This document shows positions 1 to 7,279 of a DNA stretch of 56,235 bases, one piece after another (positions within the stretch are counted from its first letter, which is position 1; every line of letters starts with the position of its first letter). This stretch comes from Paenalicyclobacillus cellulosilyticus (GTDB lineage: Bacteria; Bacillota; Bacilli; Alicyclobacillales; Alicyclobacillaceae). The notes beneath the pieces were generated by a model. It made no database searches, was not told where the DNA came from, and saw nothing but the letters and a program-made list of their open reading frames with translations. The stretch covers positions 1 to 56,235 of the forward strand of contig NZ_BMOY01000017.1 in NCBI RefSeq assembly GCF_014647315.1, in the 5' to 3' direction. The translations under genes were made by a program, and so were the position numbers.

Positions 1-21
1 AGTAGACACGCACGGTGGCTT

Positions 22-48
22 CGTCGTCAAATGTGGACGACGGATTTT
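22..48. repeat. Short inverted repeat near the window edge
   Basis: A perfect 7-bp inverted repeat (CGTCGTC / GACGACG) with a 7-nt loop is followed on the + strand by GATTTT. It could be a weak terminator for a + strand transcript entering from the left, or structure just downstream of the membrane ORF that ends at 67. The T-run is short, so the role is uncertain. Confidence 0.35.
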
Positions 49-66
49 ACACCACTACTTGAGACT

Positions 67-315
67 TTAACCGATATGTAAGGGATAAACCACGGCGAAC
101 GCGATAAAAAAGACTCCCTCAAGATAAAGCGTACCAATTTCGGAAATAACAATTTTAAACCTCTCAGATAAAACAAGCAGCCCCGTCAAAGCATAATAGA
201 CCACCCAATCATCAATCGAAAAGGGTTGATTTATGTACAACGTATATAGAAATATCCCAAACCAGAGGCTTATCGAAAAAAAAGTTGCTCTCTTACTCCA
301 TAACACTTGATTCAC
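67..315 (-). CDS. Small hydrophobic membrane protein, possibly a truncated sensor N-terminus
   Basis: An 82-residue protein with about three hydrophobic segments (near residues 10-28, 38-50 and 65-80) and no soluble domain. It starts at GTG behind an AAGGGAGA ribosome binding site and overlaps the 3' end of the DUF5317 gene by 23 bp, so translation is probably coupled. The protein stops straight after a hydrophobic stretch. Membrane domains of this look usually precede HD-GYP or GGDEF output domains in Bacillota, so it may be a truncated sensor, but no downstream domain is in frame in the remaining 66 bases. It is AT-rich like its two neighbours and unlike the rest of the window. I cannot assign a function. 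Confidence 0.6.
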   Translation of the reverse strand: MNQVLWSKRATFFSISLWFGIFLYTLYINQPFSIDDWVVYYALTGLLVLSERFKIVISEIGTLYLEGVFFIAFAVVYPLHIG

Positions 316-853
316 GACGAGTCTCCCTTCTCGCCATTGTCATGCCATACTGCACCAGGATAATGATCCCTGTCATGATCAAAATATCTCCAATGCTGAT
401 AATGCTGGGTGGAGGAACTCGGATACTAAAGATATCGCCAAGAAAGTTAAGACGTGTATGCGAAGACATCGCAATACTTTTGTTAAAGTCACCATGAAGA
501 AGTCTCTCAACAAGTCCTGCCCCCATCTGTTTCACCGCGGGGAGATAAACTGGCATCCGCAGGCCATTCGCCGCCATGGCGATAAAATTGGACAACGTTC
601 CTAAACCAGCCCAAACTACGCCTGGCAAACGGAAATTCAAGGCACAAAAAACAAGCGAAAGGATGTAACTCACTACAATCGAAACCTCATACATCAAACC
701 CGAGAAAACATGAACAGAAAGATATTCTAAAACAAAAGCGACAGGCAAGGTCAACAAACCTCGGAGCGGGAGATTTGTTAAGTTCCAAAAACTACCCTTT
801 TTTAGCCAACCCAAAATAAAACCTATAAATAAGGCCAAAATTTCAAACCCCAA
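293..853 (-). CDS. DUF5317 family integral membrane protein
   Basis: A 186-residue polytopic membrane protein with about five hydrophobic segments spread over residues 1-105 and 150-172. The N-terminus (GFEILALFIGFILGW) and the central stretch around MAANGLRMPVY match my recollection of the DUF5317 family, whose function is unknown and which often lies near signalling genes in Bacillota. The start is TTG at 853, preceded by GAGGTGGG. It follows the short exported peptide gene, separated by a terminator, and overlaps the next small membrane ORF. AT-rich codon use, unlike the GC-rich genes from 1.4 kb on, suggests a different origin or an old genomic island (inference). Confidence 0.75.
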   Translation of the reverse strand: MGFEILALFIGFILGWLKKGSFWNLTNLPLRGLLTLPVAFVLEYLSVHVFSGLMYEVSIVVSYILSLVFCALNFRLPGVVWAGLGTLSNFIAMAANGLRMPVYLPAVKQMGAGLVERLLHGDFNKSIAMSSHTRLNFLGDIFSIRVPPPSIISIGDILIMTGIIILVQYGMTMARRETRRESSVME

Positions 854-886
854 AATCCCACCTCATTCGACATTTCATTGAGTCGG

Positions 887-915
887 AAAAACCGGGCTTG
901 AATTGCCCGGCTTTT
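887..915 (-). terminator. Rho-independent terminator after the small peptide gene
   Basis: Read on the minus strand, a CCGGGC / GCCCGG stem with a 7-nt loop is followed by TTTTT. It lies between the stop of the 29-residue peptide gene and the start of the DUF5317 gene. It would separate an abundant peptide message from a lower read-through message for the membrane proteins. The + strand side also carries a TTTT run, so it may work in both directions. Confidence 0.75.
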
Positions 916-936
916 AAATGAAACAATCATGAACTC

Positions 937-1026
937 TCATGTCGTAAAGCCCCAGCTTGCTTGAGCAGCGACGGAGAACAGCACCATCGCCCCCAACACC
1001 AACACCGCTTTCACCTTCTGAGACAT
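937..1026 (-). CDS. 29-residue exported peptide, candidate signalling peptide
   Basis: A 29-residue product starts at ATG 1026 behind a strong AAGGAGGG site. It has a short basic N-terminus (MSQKVK), a hydrophobic core and an A-Q-A motif, the classic signal peptidase I pattern; cleavage there would release the hexapeptide SWGFTT. The size and layout resemble Phr-type or pheromone precursors of Bacillota, but no RRNPP-type receptor is visible here. A longer upstream in-frame ATG exists at 1131, but the ribosome binding site favours 1026. The gene has its own probable promoter, a leader of about 170 nt with a hairpin at the Shine-Dalgarno region, and its own terminator. Expression as a peptide is well supported; the signalling role is inference. 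Confidence 0.6.
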   Translation of the reverse strand: MSQKVKAVLVLGAMVLFSVAAQASWGFTT

Positions 1027-1038
1027 CGGCGGTCCCTC

Positions 1039-1070
1039 CTTCAGAAATGGCTTGACGCCCGTTTCTGAAG
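1039..1070 (-). promoter_or_regulatory. Leader hairpin abutting the Shine-Dalgarno of the peptide gene
   Basis: On the minus strand CTTCAGAAA pairs perfectly with TTTCTGAAG across a 14-nt loop. The 3' arm ends inside GAAGGAGGG, the ribosome binding site of the peptide gene. A 9-bp perfect stem here is likely to control access to the ribosome binding site or to protect the message 5' end. No known riboswitch consensus was recognised in the leader. Confidence 0.55.
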
Positions 1071-1206
1071 TGCTGTGGTCCGTGCTGCGACATGTAAGTC
1101 GCTCACTGGCCGCGATGCACCCGTAGCACATACGTGCGCCGGTACACCGTCCGCCCGCGAGCCGTGGCTGCGAATGTTGCTGCGTGAGTTACACCCCGAT
1201 GGCATG

Positions 1207-1235
1207 ATTATAGAGCAGAATTGGACAAGTTGCTA
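1207..1235 (-). promoter_or_regulatory. Probable sigma-A promoter of the peptide gene
   Basis: A perfect TATAAT (-10, 1212-1207) lies 17 bp from TAGCAA (-35, 1235-1230), which matches the -35 consensus at only three positions. Transcription would begin near 1200 and give a leader of about 170 nt before the peptide start at 1026. Confidence 0.45.
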
Positions 1236-1327
1236 GACCTTCACAAAAATCAAAACGAGATTTCTGTGCATTGAATTCAGCGTTCCGCCTCCGACCCTGC
1301 GTTCAGCCACACCTGCTTGCTCGCCTT

Positions 1328-1395
1328 CCGCCTTCATCCCTGTACCGCCTTCATCCCTGTACCGCCTTCATCCCCGTTCCGCCTTCATCCCCGTC
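1328..1395. repeat. Four tandem 17-bp repeats
   Basis: Four head-to-tail copies of a 17-bp unit beginning CCGCCTTCATCCC. The first two copies end TGTA, the third CGTT and the fourth CGTC. The array lies in the gap between the peptide gene promoter and the 3' end of the diguanylate cyclase gene, where no convincing coding region is seen on either strand. Confidence 0.85.
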
Positions 1396-1421
1396 TCGTA
1401 GCGCGGACGCCTGCACCCCGA

Positions 1422-1449
1422 ACACCTCAATCAAAACACCTCAATCAAA
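1422..1449. repeat. Two tandem 14-bp repeats over the diguanylate cyclase stop codon
   Basis: Two exact copies of ACACCTCAATCAAA (1422-1435 and 1436-1449). The second copy contains the stop codon of the diguanylate cyclase gene (1443-1441). Together with the 17-bp array 27 bp away it marks a slippage-prone stretch at the junction of AT-rich and GC-rich DNA. Confidence 0.85.
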
Positions 1450-3171
1450 CTGAGCCGGCGAATACACGGAGACGCGGTTGCGGCCGGTCTGCTTGGCGCC
1501 CAGGTACACGGCGCGATCGGCATAGCGCAAAAGCGTCAAAGCTGAATCCGCGCCGTCCGGGAAACTCGCCACCCCGATGCTCAACGTGATGTGAATGGCG
1601 ACCAGAGGCGGCGGCCCGCCGTCCGCACGCGGAGCCAGGGCGTCTTCGACGTAAAACGCGGTCTCCTCCACCTGCATGCGGATCTGGTCGGCGATGGCTT
1701 GTCCCTCGGCCAAGCTCACGCCAGGCATCAGGATGGTGAATTCCTCTCCGCCGTAACGCGCCAAGACGTCGGATCCGCGCACGTTGCGCCGCAGCACATC
1801 CGCCAACTGGCGCAGCACCTGATTGCCGGCCTGGTGACCGTAGCGGTCGTTGACCTGTTTAAAGTGATCGATGTCGATGATGAGCAGGGTCACGGGCTCG
1901 CCCGTCTCACGACAGGACTCCACGAAGTGGTGCAACGCCTTGTCGAAATAGCGGTAGTTGTAGACGCCGGTCAATTCGTCCGTCTGGGACTGCAGCCTTG
2001 ACTCTTGGTATTGGTGATAATGACCGAGGATGGTGGCAAACTGTTGACAGAACATCCGCAGCCACGCCCGTTCCGGCTCCCTGTACACCCGATAGCCGCA
2101 GACCTGGTACAATGCCACCACGCCGAACACCGTTCCGCCCAGGCATACGGGCGCCGCCAACCCGCTCGACCAAAACGGCGCGTCGTCGACCATGTGAAAC
2201 AGCGCCCAGCGCTGGCGCGGCGATGACACCACCACCGGCTCGCGCGAAGAGGCACAAAAACCCGCCAACCCCGTCCCCACAGGCATCGACCTGAGGACCT
2301 GGGTGAAGTACCGCGCCAAGGCCAACCCGCCGGTCCCAGCCTCCACCGCCTGCGGGCGGAGGTGGAGATCGTCCCCGAGCGACCAAAAGACGGCTGCGTC
2401 ACACACCAAGACTTGGCGCACCTCGCGCAGGAAGGTGTGGATGAGCTGTTCCAAGGTCATCTCCGGGTGCAGGGCGGCGACGCACCGGACCGCCGCCTGC
2501 AACCGCATCTTTTGTTGCAGCCACCTGCCTGATGCGGACGCTGCAATCGCCGAGCCGGCCGTCAACAAGATGGCGAGGAACGTGCCCGTCCATGCGCCGG
2601 TCCGCATACTGACCCAGGCGCACACCGCGCACACCACGTCGATGCACGCCCAGATCTGCGGCCATCCCCGGGGCATCCGCCACGGGTGAACCACCGCCCG
2701 CGGCCCGGGCAAGTTCTGCATCGCCCAGTCGGTCAGCAGGTAGACTGCAATGACAGCAACCCCGGACACCCACAGCGGCATTCCGTACGCCCGGCTGATG
2801 GTCTGCAGACCCCCGGCCGCCAACGGAGCCAAGAGCGCGGTGCCGTACCACCGTCCATCTGTGTCGAACGTGCGCAAGCGCAAGCCCATGTACACCTGTC
2901 CGGCCAACCAAATCGCGCTCTCCACGGCGATGACCGGGAACGCCCCGCAGGTCATCAGCCATGGCCCATGGGCCGCCAACAACAAACGACGGCGGTCACG
3001 CACCGCCGGGATCCACGCATGTTCCACCACAGCCAACTGGACGGCGACGGCGACCCACACCCAAAGCGGCAACGGCCGCCAAGGCAGATACGCAAACGCG
3101 ATACCCAGGCACGCCGCGTCCGCGGCGAGCCAGAACCATACCGCCGTAGCGGCGCGCACAGCGGCCGGCAT
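1441..3171 (-). CDS. Membrane-anchored GAF-GGDEF diguanylate cyclase
   Basis: About 576 residues if translation starts at ATG 3171; a GTG at 3180 and a GTG at 3231 are alternatives. Residues 1-220 form a multi-pass membrane region, 225-390 a GAF-like sensor region, and 410-570 a GGDEF domain. The active-site motif GGEEF is intact near residue 473. An RxxD inhibitory site (RGSD) lies five residues before it, so an active cyclase with product feedback is expected, making cyclic di-GMP from two GTP. It is the last gene of a cluster with the receiver protein and a small membrane protein upstream on the same strand. What the membrane/GAF part senses cannot be told. Confidence 0.9.
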   Translation of the reverse strand: MPAAVRAATAVWFWLAADAACLGIAFAYLPWRPLPLWVWVAVAVQLAVVEHAWIPAVRDRRRLLLAAHGPWLMTCGAFPVIAVESAIWLAGQVYMGLRLRTFDTDGRWYGTALLAPLAAGGLQTISRAYGMPLWVSGVAVIAVYLLTDWAMQNLPGPRAVVHPWRMPRGWPQIWACIDVVCAVCAWVSMRTGAWTGTFLAILLTAGSAIAASASGRWLQQKMRLQAAVRCVAALHPEMTLEQLIHTFLREVRQVLVCDAAVFWSLGDDLHLRPQAVEAGTGGLALARYFTQVLRSMPVGTGLAGFCASSREPVVVSSPRQRWALFHMVDDAPFWSSGLAAPVCLGGTVFGVVALYQVCGYRVYREPERAWLRMFCQQFATILGHYHQYQESRLQSQTDELTGVYNYRYFDKALHHFVESCRETGEPVTLLIIDIDHFKQVNDRYGHQAGNQVLRQLADVLRRNVRGSDVLARYGGEEFTILMPGVSLAEGQAIADQIRMQVEETAFYVEDALAPRADGGPPPLVAIHITLSIGVASFPDGADSALTLLRYADRAVYLGAKQTGRNRVSVYSPAQFD

Positions 3172-3237
3172 GCGTTTCACCGACTTTCTTCCGAGGATTG
3201 AGCGCGAAATCCCACCGGCGCCCGCCAGCACCGAGGT

Positions 3238-3666
3238 TCATCCGTCCCACATCGCCAGCGCTTGTTCCAAACCCGCGCTCCGGGAACCTTGCCGGCCGTT
3301 GACCACACACGTGATGGCAGACCCGTCCACCCACCGCTGCAAGCGCAACGGCAGGTCGCCTTCCGTCACCACGCGCTCATAACGCACCTCGTCGTGCCGG
3401 CGGGCGAACGCCTCCACAATGAACCTCGTCCCATCCATTGAGTTTACATCTAATACGACAATTCCGCGATCCCCGGGGCGGTTACGCGCCAGGGCCATCA
3501 ACTGCCGCAACCATCCTTCCACGCCGTCCTCGCTGTCCTGGACAATCAACACAAAGCGCACCGGCACCTGCGCGGCGTGCCGGCGACGCCAGAAAGACAC
3601 GGTATGCCGCACTAGCGCCCACGCACCGTAGAGCGTGAGGATCCACAGCACGACCGACCAGAACAC
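3238..3666 (-). CDS. Membrane-anchored protein with a glycosyltransferase-like alpha/beta domain
   Basis: A protein of about 142 residues starting at GTG 3666, chosen because AGGAGGTGGG lies 4-5 nt upstream; an earlier in-frame GTG at 3687 would include that site in the coding sequence. One transmembrane helix (residues 2-22) is followed by a basic stretch and a cytoplasmic alpha/beta domain. Strands such as RFVLIVQDSE and GIVVLDVNSMDGT recall the start of a GT-A nucleotide-sugar domain, but the protein is too short for a full transferase. It lies 20 bp after the receiver gene and about 65 bp before the diguanylate cyclase gene, so the three are probably co-transcribed. Function unassigned. 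Confidence 0.65.
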   Translation of the reverse strand: MFWSVVLWILTLYGAWALVRHTVSFWRRRHAAQVPVRFVLIVQDSEDGVEGWLRQLMALARNRPGDRGIVVLDVNSMDGTRFIVEAFARRHDEVRYERVVTEGDLPLRLQRWVDGSAITCVVNGRQGSRSAGLEQALAMWDG

Positions 3667-3686
3667 GGGACCCACCTCCTGCGGCA

Positions 3687-4232
3687 CTATATGCGCAAGG
3701 AAGCGGGCTTCGCGCTTGCCTCCGGCCGACGGGAAACCTCCACAAAACGATTCAGGGTGCCCGCGAGCAATCCTGGGATGGCTTCGAAATCGGGATACAA
3801 CGCCAAACGGCCTGCCATAACATCGCGGATAGCCTGCACGATGCCCTTAGCCGATCCGTCCTTGACCACGTAGCCGGACGCTCCAGCCTGCAACGAGTGC
3901 AACACGTAACCCAGATCGTCGTGCATGCTGAGCATGATCACGTGCGGCGCGGGACGCTCCGCCCGTATCAGGCTCACCGCGTCGAGACCGCGCAAAAACG
4001 GCATGTCCACGTCGAGCAGCACAATGTCCGGTTGGACGTCGTCCAACCCGGCAAGCGCCTCGACCGCATTCGGCCAAGAAGCCACCACGTCGATGTCAGG
4101 TTCATAACTGAGGATTTCCGTCAGTGTCTCCCGGAACGGCTCATTGTCGTCGGTGACGCCGACGCGCACAGGGCGCCCGGCCGTAGCTGCGGCGAGCAAA
4201 CAGGGGGACACGCCAGAGGCCTGCACCAACAT
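3687..4232 (-). CDS. Stand-alone response regulator receiver protein
   Basis: 181 residues starting at ATG 4232 behind GGGAGGTGG; the long in-frame extension upstream is antisense to metK and is not real. The CheY-like receiver domain (about 20-140) shows the acidic pair in VTDDNEP, the phospho-acceptor aspartate in LLDVDMP and the conserved lysine in YVVKDG. The sequence is closest in style to NarL/FixJ receivers, yet the LuxR-type helix-turn-helix that should follow is absent; only some 40 basic, Pro/Ala-containing residues remain. It may work through protein partners, for example the diguanylate cyclase encoded downstream, or be a truncated regulator. No histidine kinase is in the window. 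Confidence 0.85.
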   Translation of the reverse strand: MLVQASGVSPCLLAAATAGRPVRVGVTDDNEPFRETLTEILSYEPDIDVVASWPNAVEALAGLDDVQPDIVLLDVDMPFLRGLDAVSLIRAERPAPHVIMLSMHDDLGYVLHSLQAGASGYVVKDGSAKGIVQAIRDVMAGRLALYPDFEAIPGLLAGTLNRFVEVSRRPEASAKPASLRI

Positions 4233-4437
4233 CCTCTGTCGTCCACCTCCCACAAGGCGGGGAAGGGCCAGCCAGCACGTTGTCACGTTGGAATGAGAAT
4301 TCCACAAATGGAACAAAAACTCCTGCCGCTTTCCGAAACAAAAAATTCGGCACACATGGCGACGATTCGCCAAGCGTGCCGAATGCACCCGCCGTGCCCG
4401 TACGCTGGCCCGGCGCCAGACGCGATGCAGAGCGCGA

Positions 4438-5628
4438 TCACGATTGGGCCGACGCGAACGCCGCTTGCCGCAGCACGTCCGCCTTATCCGTGCGCTCCCA
4501 GGGGACGTCGAGATCGGTACGGCCGAAATGGCCGTACGCCGCCACCTGCCGGTAGATGGGCCGCCGCAAGTCGAGCATCTCGATGATGGCCGACGGACGC
4601 AAATCGAAGTGCTTGCGGATGAGGTCGACGATGACCGCATCCGGCACCTTGCCCGTCCCGTATGTGTCCACCGCAATCGACACCGGGTGGGCCACGCCGA
4701 TGGCGTACGCCACCTGGACCTCGCACTTCTTCGCCAATCCCGCCGCTACCACGTTCTTGGCCACGTACCGCGCCGCGTACGCCGCGCTGCGGTCCACCTT
4801 CGTCGGGTCCTTGCCTGAGAACGCGCCGCCGCCGTGACGGGCATAGCCCCCGTAGGTGTCGACGATGATCTTGCGGCCGGTGAGACCCGTATCCCCTTGC
4901 GGGCCGCCGATGACAAAGCGGCCGGTCGGATTGATGAAATACCGCGTCCGTTCATCGAGCAGGTGCGCAGGCACCACGGCGGAGATGACGTGCTGGTGCA
5001 TGTCGCGCGCGATGGTCTCCAACGTCACCGCTTCGTCGTGCTGCGTCGAGATGACGATGGTGTCCACGCGCACCGGGACGTCGTCCTCGTACTCGATGGT
5101 CACCTGCGTCTTGCCGTCCGGGCGCAGGTACGGCAGCGTCCCGTCCTTGCGCACCTCGCTGAGGCGGCGGGCCAGCCTGTGCGCAAGCGAGATGGGCAAC
5201 GGCATCAACTCGGGTGTCTCATCGCACGCAAACCCGAACATCAGGCCCTGGTCGCCCGCACCGATGTCGTGCCCGTCCGACTCCCGCGCCTCCAAGGCAC
5301 GATTGACCCCCATCGCGATGTCGGGCGATTGCTCGTCGATGGAGGTGATGACCGCGCACGTGTCGGCGTCAAAACCGAACTTCGCGCGGGTGTAGCCAAT
5401 CTCGCGCAGCGTCTGCCGCACCACCTTCGGGATGTCGACATAGCAAGACGTGGTGATCTCGCCCGCCACCAGCACCAAGCCGGTCGTCGCCAACGTCTCG
5501 CACGCCACGCGCGCATCCGGGTCCTGCGCCAGGATGGCGTCCAGGACGGCGTCGGAGATTTGATCACACACTTTATCTGGATGGCCTTCGGTGACCGATT
5601 CGGACGTGAACAGCCTGCGCGTCGCCAA
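4438..5628 (-). CDS. metK: S-adenosylmethionine synthetase
   Basis: 396 residues, the usual length of MetK, which makes S-adenosylmethionine from methionine and ATP. The start is TTG 5628 behind GGGGAGGAA, giving an N-terminus that runs directly into [16 protein letters not shown]; upstream in-frame codons have no such site. Signature motifs include [10 protein letters not shown] near residue 118 and [16 protein letters not shown] near 264, with the catalytic GHPDK histidine intact. It is probably monocistronic: a sigma-A promoter lies about 90 bp upstream and no terminator-type hairpin fits between the two. The leader is too short for a SAM-I (S-box) riboswitch and I see none, unlike many Bacillota metK genes. 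Confidence 0.98.
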   Translation of the reverse strand: MATRRLFTSESVTEGHPDKVCDQISDAVLDAILAQDPDARVACETLATTGLVLVAGEITTSCYVDIPKVVRQTLREIGYTRAKFGFDADTCAVITSIDEQSPDIAMGVNRALEARESDGHDIGAGDQGLMFGFACDETPELMPLPISLAHRLARRLSEVRKDGTLPYLRPDGKTQVTIEYEDDVPVRVDTIVISTQHDEAVTLETIARDMHQHVISAVVPAHLLDERTRYFINPTGRFVIGGPQGDTGLTGRKIIVDTYGGYARHGGGAFSGKDPTKVDRSAAYAARYVAKNVVAAGLAKKCEVQVAYAIGVAHPVSIAVDTYGTGKVPDAVIVDLIRKHFDLRPSAIIEMLDLRRPIYRQVAAYGHFGRTDLDVPWERTDKADVLRQAAFASAQS

Positions 5629-5718
5629 GTCCCATTCCTCCCCGCTCCGGTGTACTGCGTACCCGCCGCGGACACGGGCACCCCCCGGCGCCCGGCATAC
5701 CGTACGCAAAACAAACAT

Positions 5719-5747
5719 ATCGTATTATATTTCCCCTCGCACGTCAA
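5719..5747 (-). promoter_or_regulatory. Sigma-A promoter of metK
   Basis: TTGACG (-35, 5747-5742) and TACGAT (-10, 5724-5719) are separated by 17 bp. A TATAAT also overlaps the spacer, but its distance from the -35 is only 12 bp. The predicted leader of about 80 nt holds no riboswitch-like structure. Confidence 0.7.
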
Positions 5748-5784
5748 ACGCGCGCGCAAAGCGGGCACCAAAGCGCCATACAGG

Positions 5785-5813
5785 AAAAGACGAGGCGCTG
5801 TGCCCCGTCTTTC
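5785..5813 (-). terminator. Bidirectional terminator between the SASP gene and metK
   Basis: GACGAGGC and GCCCCGTC form an 8-bp stem with one mismatch and a 5-nt loop, flanked by AAAA on the left and TTT on the right. On the minus strand it follows the SASP stop at 5862 by about 50 bp and ends in TTTT. Confidence 0.8.
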
Positions 5814-5861
5814 TCATCCGCGTGGATTCGTTTGCCGCCGTCTTCCTGCACCAAAAGGCGA

Positions 5862-6086
5862 TCACGCTTGTTTGCCGGCCAACGTCTGCTCCGCGAGTTG
5901 CACGAGCCGGCGCGTGATCTCGCCGCCGACCGCTCCTGCGTCCCGGGCCTGGATGTGCCCCCAGTAATCCTCGCTGCCTTGATGCACCGGCAGCCCCATC
6001 TCGGCGGCGATCTCGTACTTCAGGTTGTCGAGGGCGTTGTGGCAACCTGGAACCAAGAGCGTGTTGTTCTTCTGGCCGTACGCCAT
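5862..6086 (-). CDS. Alpha/beta-type small acid-soluble spore protein
   Basis: 74 residues starting at ATG 6086, behind GGGGGAGGTG; a further ATG nine bases upstream is less well placed. Alpha/beta SASPs coat and protect DNA in the dormant spore and are degraded at germination. The family features are present: NNTLLVPGCHNALDNLKYE leads into EIA, the cleavage site of the germination protease GPR, and a second conserved half has LGxxVHQGSEDYWG-like spacing and GGEITRRLVQLAE. A cysteine in the first conserved helix (PGCHNAL) is unusual. Expression is expected under sigma-G in the forespore; a weak CACACTA resembling a sigma-G -10 lies upstream, but I would not rely on it. This gene is the clearest evidence of an endospore former. 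Confidence 0.96.
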   Translation of the reverse strand: MAYGQKNNTLLVPGCHNALDNLKYEIAAEMGLPVHQGSEDYWGHIQARDAGAVGGEITRRLVQLAEQTLAGKQA

Positions 6087-6179
6087 TGCAGGCACCTCCC
6101 CCAGGTTTGCGGGGACTCATCCCCGGCAATCCTAGTGTGCGCGCAACCGTCGGCAACACCCGTACAGATGGCTGGGAGT

Positions 6180-6956
6180 TCAGGCGCCACGGTCCGGATG
6201 GCGCAAAACATGCCAGACAAACCTGGGCAGGGCCAGCTGCCGCCGCCAGCGGCTGGGCTGGCGCAGGAGGCGATACAGCCATTCCAGGTTCAGGCGGCGG
6301 AAAAGGGCAGGCGCCCGCTTGATCCGTCCGCTCCAGACGTCGATGGCCCCGCCGACCCCCATCGCCACGCATGGCGGGAGGCTGTGCAACGACTGAAAGA
6401 TAAGGAGTTCCTGCCGCGGCTGGCCCAGGCCGACCAGCCAGAGGTGGGGCGCAAACGCGCGGATGTCGTCCAGCACCTTCGGCCACGCCGGCGGATCGAA
6501 ATACCCATGGTGACCGCGGAACGTGAGGGCTGGAAACTCGCGGGCAAAGCGAGCGAGACACGCCGCGAGCGCATCCGGGTGCGCGCCGAGCACGTACACG
6601 CGCAATCCCTGACCGCGCTGCTGGGCCGTCGCCAAGATCTCGAGCGCCAGCTCCACCCCGGTCACGCGCTCCGGCAACGGTTGTCCGCGCCACTTGGCGG
6701 CAAGGACGATGCCAATGCCGTCGGGGGTGACGAGATCGGCCCGCTGGGCGACCTCCATCACCGCCGGGTCCCGCTGCGCCATCATGACGAATTCCGGACC
6801 CGCGGTGATGATCATGCGGCGGCTTTGTTCCTGGATCCACAAAAACACCTGTTCAACCACTTGTCTCATGGTCAACCGCCCGAACCGCACGCCCAGAATG
6901 CGGACGTACGCGGGGTGGAATGATGCCCATGTTTCTGCACGTCCGAACACGTTCAT
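6180..6956 (-). CDS. WecG/TagA/CpsF family glycosyltransferase
   Basis: About 258 residues from ATG 6956; longer starts up to 7022 are possible. The family transfers an N-acetylhexosamine, typically ManNAc, from a UDP-sugar to undecaprenyl-PP-linked GlcNAc in wall teichoic acid or exopolysaccharide synthesis, at the cytoplasmic membrane face. Diagnostic stretches: ITAGPEFVMMAQRDP and ADLVTPDGIGIVLAAK in the N-terminal half, YVLGAHPDAL in the middle, and LVGLGQPRQELLIF followed by AMGVGGAIDVWSGRIKRAP. The C-terminal LNLEWLYRLLRQPSRWRRQ is the usual basic membrane-associating appendage. No other polysaccharide genes adjoin it, so the acceptor pathway cannot be named; it is followed by the SASP gene 93 bp away. 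Confidence 0.93.
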   Translation of the reverse strand: MNVFGRAETWASFHPAYVRILGVRFGRLTMRQVVEQVFLWIQEQSRRMIITAGPEFVMMAQRDPAVMEVAQRADLVTPDGIGIVLAAKWRGQPLPERVTGVELALEILATAQQRGQGLRVYVLGAHPDALAACLARFAREFPALTFRGHHGYFDPPAWPKVLDDIRAFAPHLWLVGLGQPRQELLIFQSLHSLPPCVAMGVGGAIDVWSGRIKRAPALFRRLNLEWLYRLLRQPSRWRRQLALPRFVWHVLRHPDRGA

Positions 6957-7022
6957 CCCGCCCGCATCCACGCCGTGCGTCCAACCGGCGCACAGGTGTG
7001 GCGTGATGGATTCGCGGTGCAC

Positions 7023-7279
7023 GCGGTGTGACGGGATGCTGTTTCGCCTCTTGCCGTGACCGCGTTGGCCGCTGCCGATATCTTACCACGCGCACGCCGC
7101 CTTGTCCCGCGGCAACTCGCCGCCCGGTCTTCCGCCCTGGCGAACGCCGGGCTGCCGACGGACTCACGGCCAAGGCGGCCGATGGGACGGCGTGGTCGGT
7201 CGGAACTTCCATTTCAACGGACTTCAACGGACGCACGGCCAAGGCGGAGGCCAAGACGGAAGATTTTTCTGACGTGTCA
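7023..7279. other. Non-coding stretch upstream of the cold-shock gene
   Basis: No convincing gene is seen here on either strand. It contains two copies of CACGGCCAAGGCGG (starting near 7168 and 7237) and a tandem pair of a 10-bp unit, TTCAACGGAC, near 7213-7232. It probably holds the 5' flank of the glycosyltransferase gene on the left and upstream DNA of the cold-shock promoter on the right. Confidence 0.5.

Noticed and set aside
22-48. End of an insertion sequence at the left edge
   Set aside because: The short inverted repeat alone is not enough; no transposase-like sequence or target duplication is visible.
1030-1200. Possible cyclic di-GMP riboswitch in the leader of the peptide gene
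   Set aside because: A diguanylate cyclase lies nearby and the leader has a CACGCA stretch, but the GEMM core and tetraloop-receptor pattern are absent.
1328-1449. CRISPR array
   Set aside because: The repeats are 17 and 14 bp, directly tandem, without spacers and without cas genes.
4233-4676. N-terminal extension of the receiver protein to 4676
   Set aside because: The extra 148 residues are Arg/Ser-rich, run over the end of metK, and the Shine-Dalgarno lies just before ATG 4232.
4834-5967. Long + strand open frame of 377 codons across metK
   Set aside because: It is the antisense shadow of metK in GC-rich DNA; the product is His/Arg/Asp-rich without family motifs, while the minus-strand frame has every MetK signature.
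5725-6840. Minus-strand open frame of 371 codons across the SASP and glycosyltransferase genes
   Set aside because: It is out of frame with two clear families on the same strand and has low-complexity Arg/Gly/Pro content.
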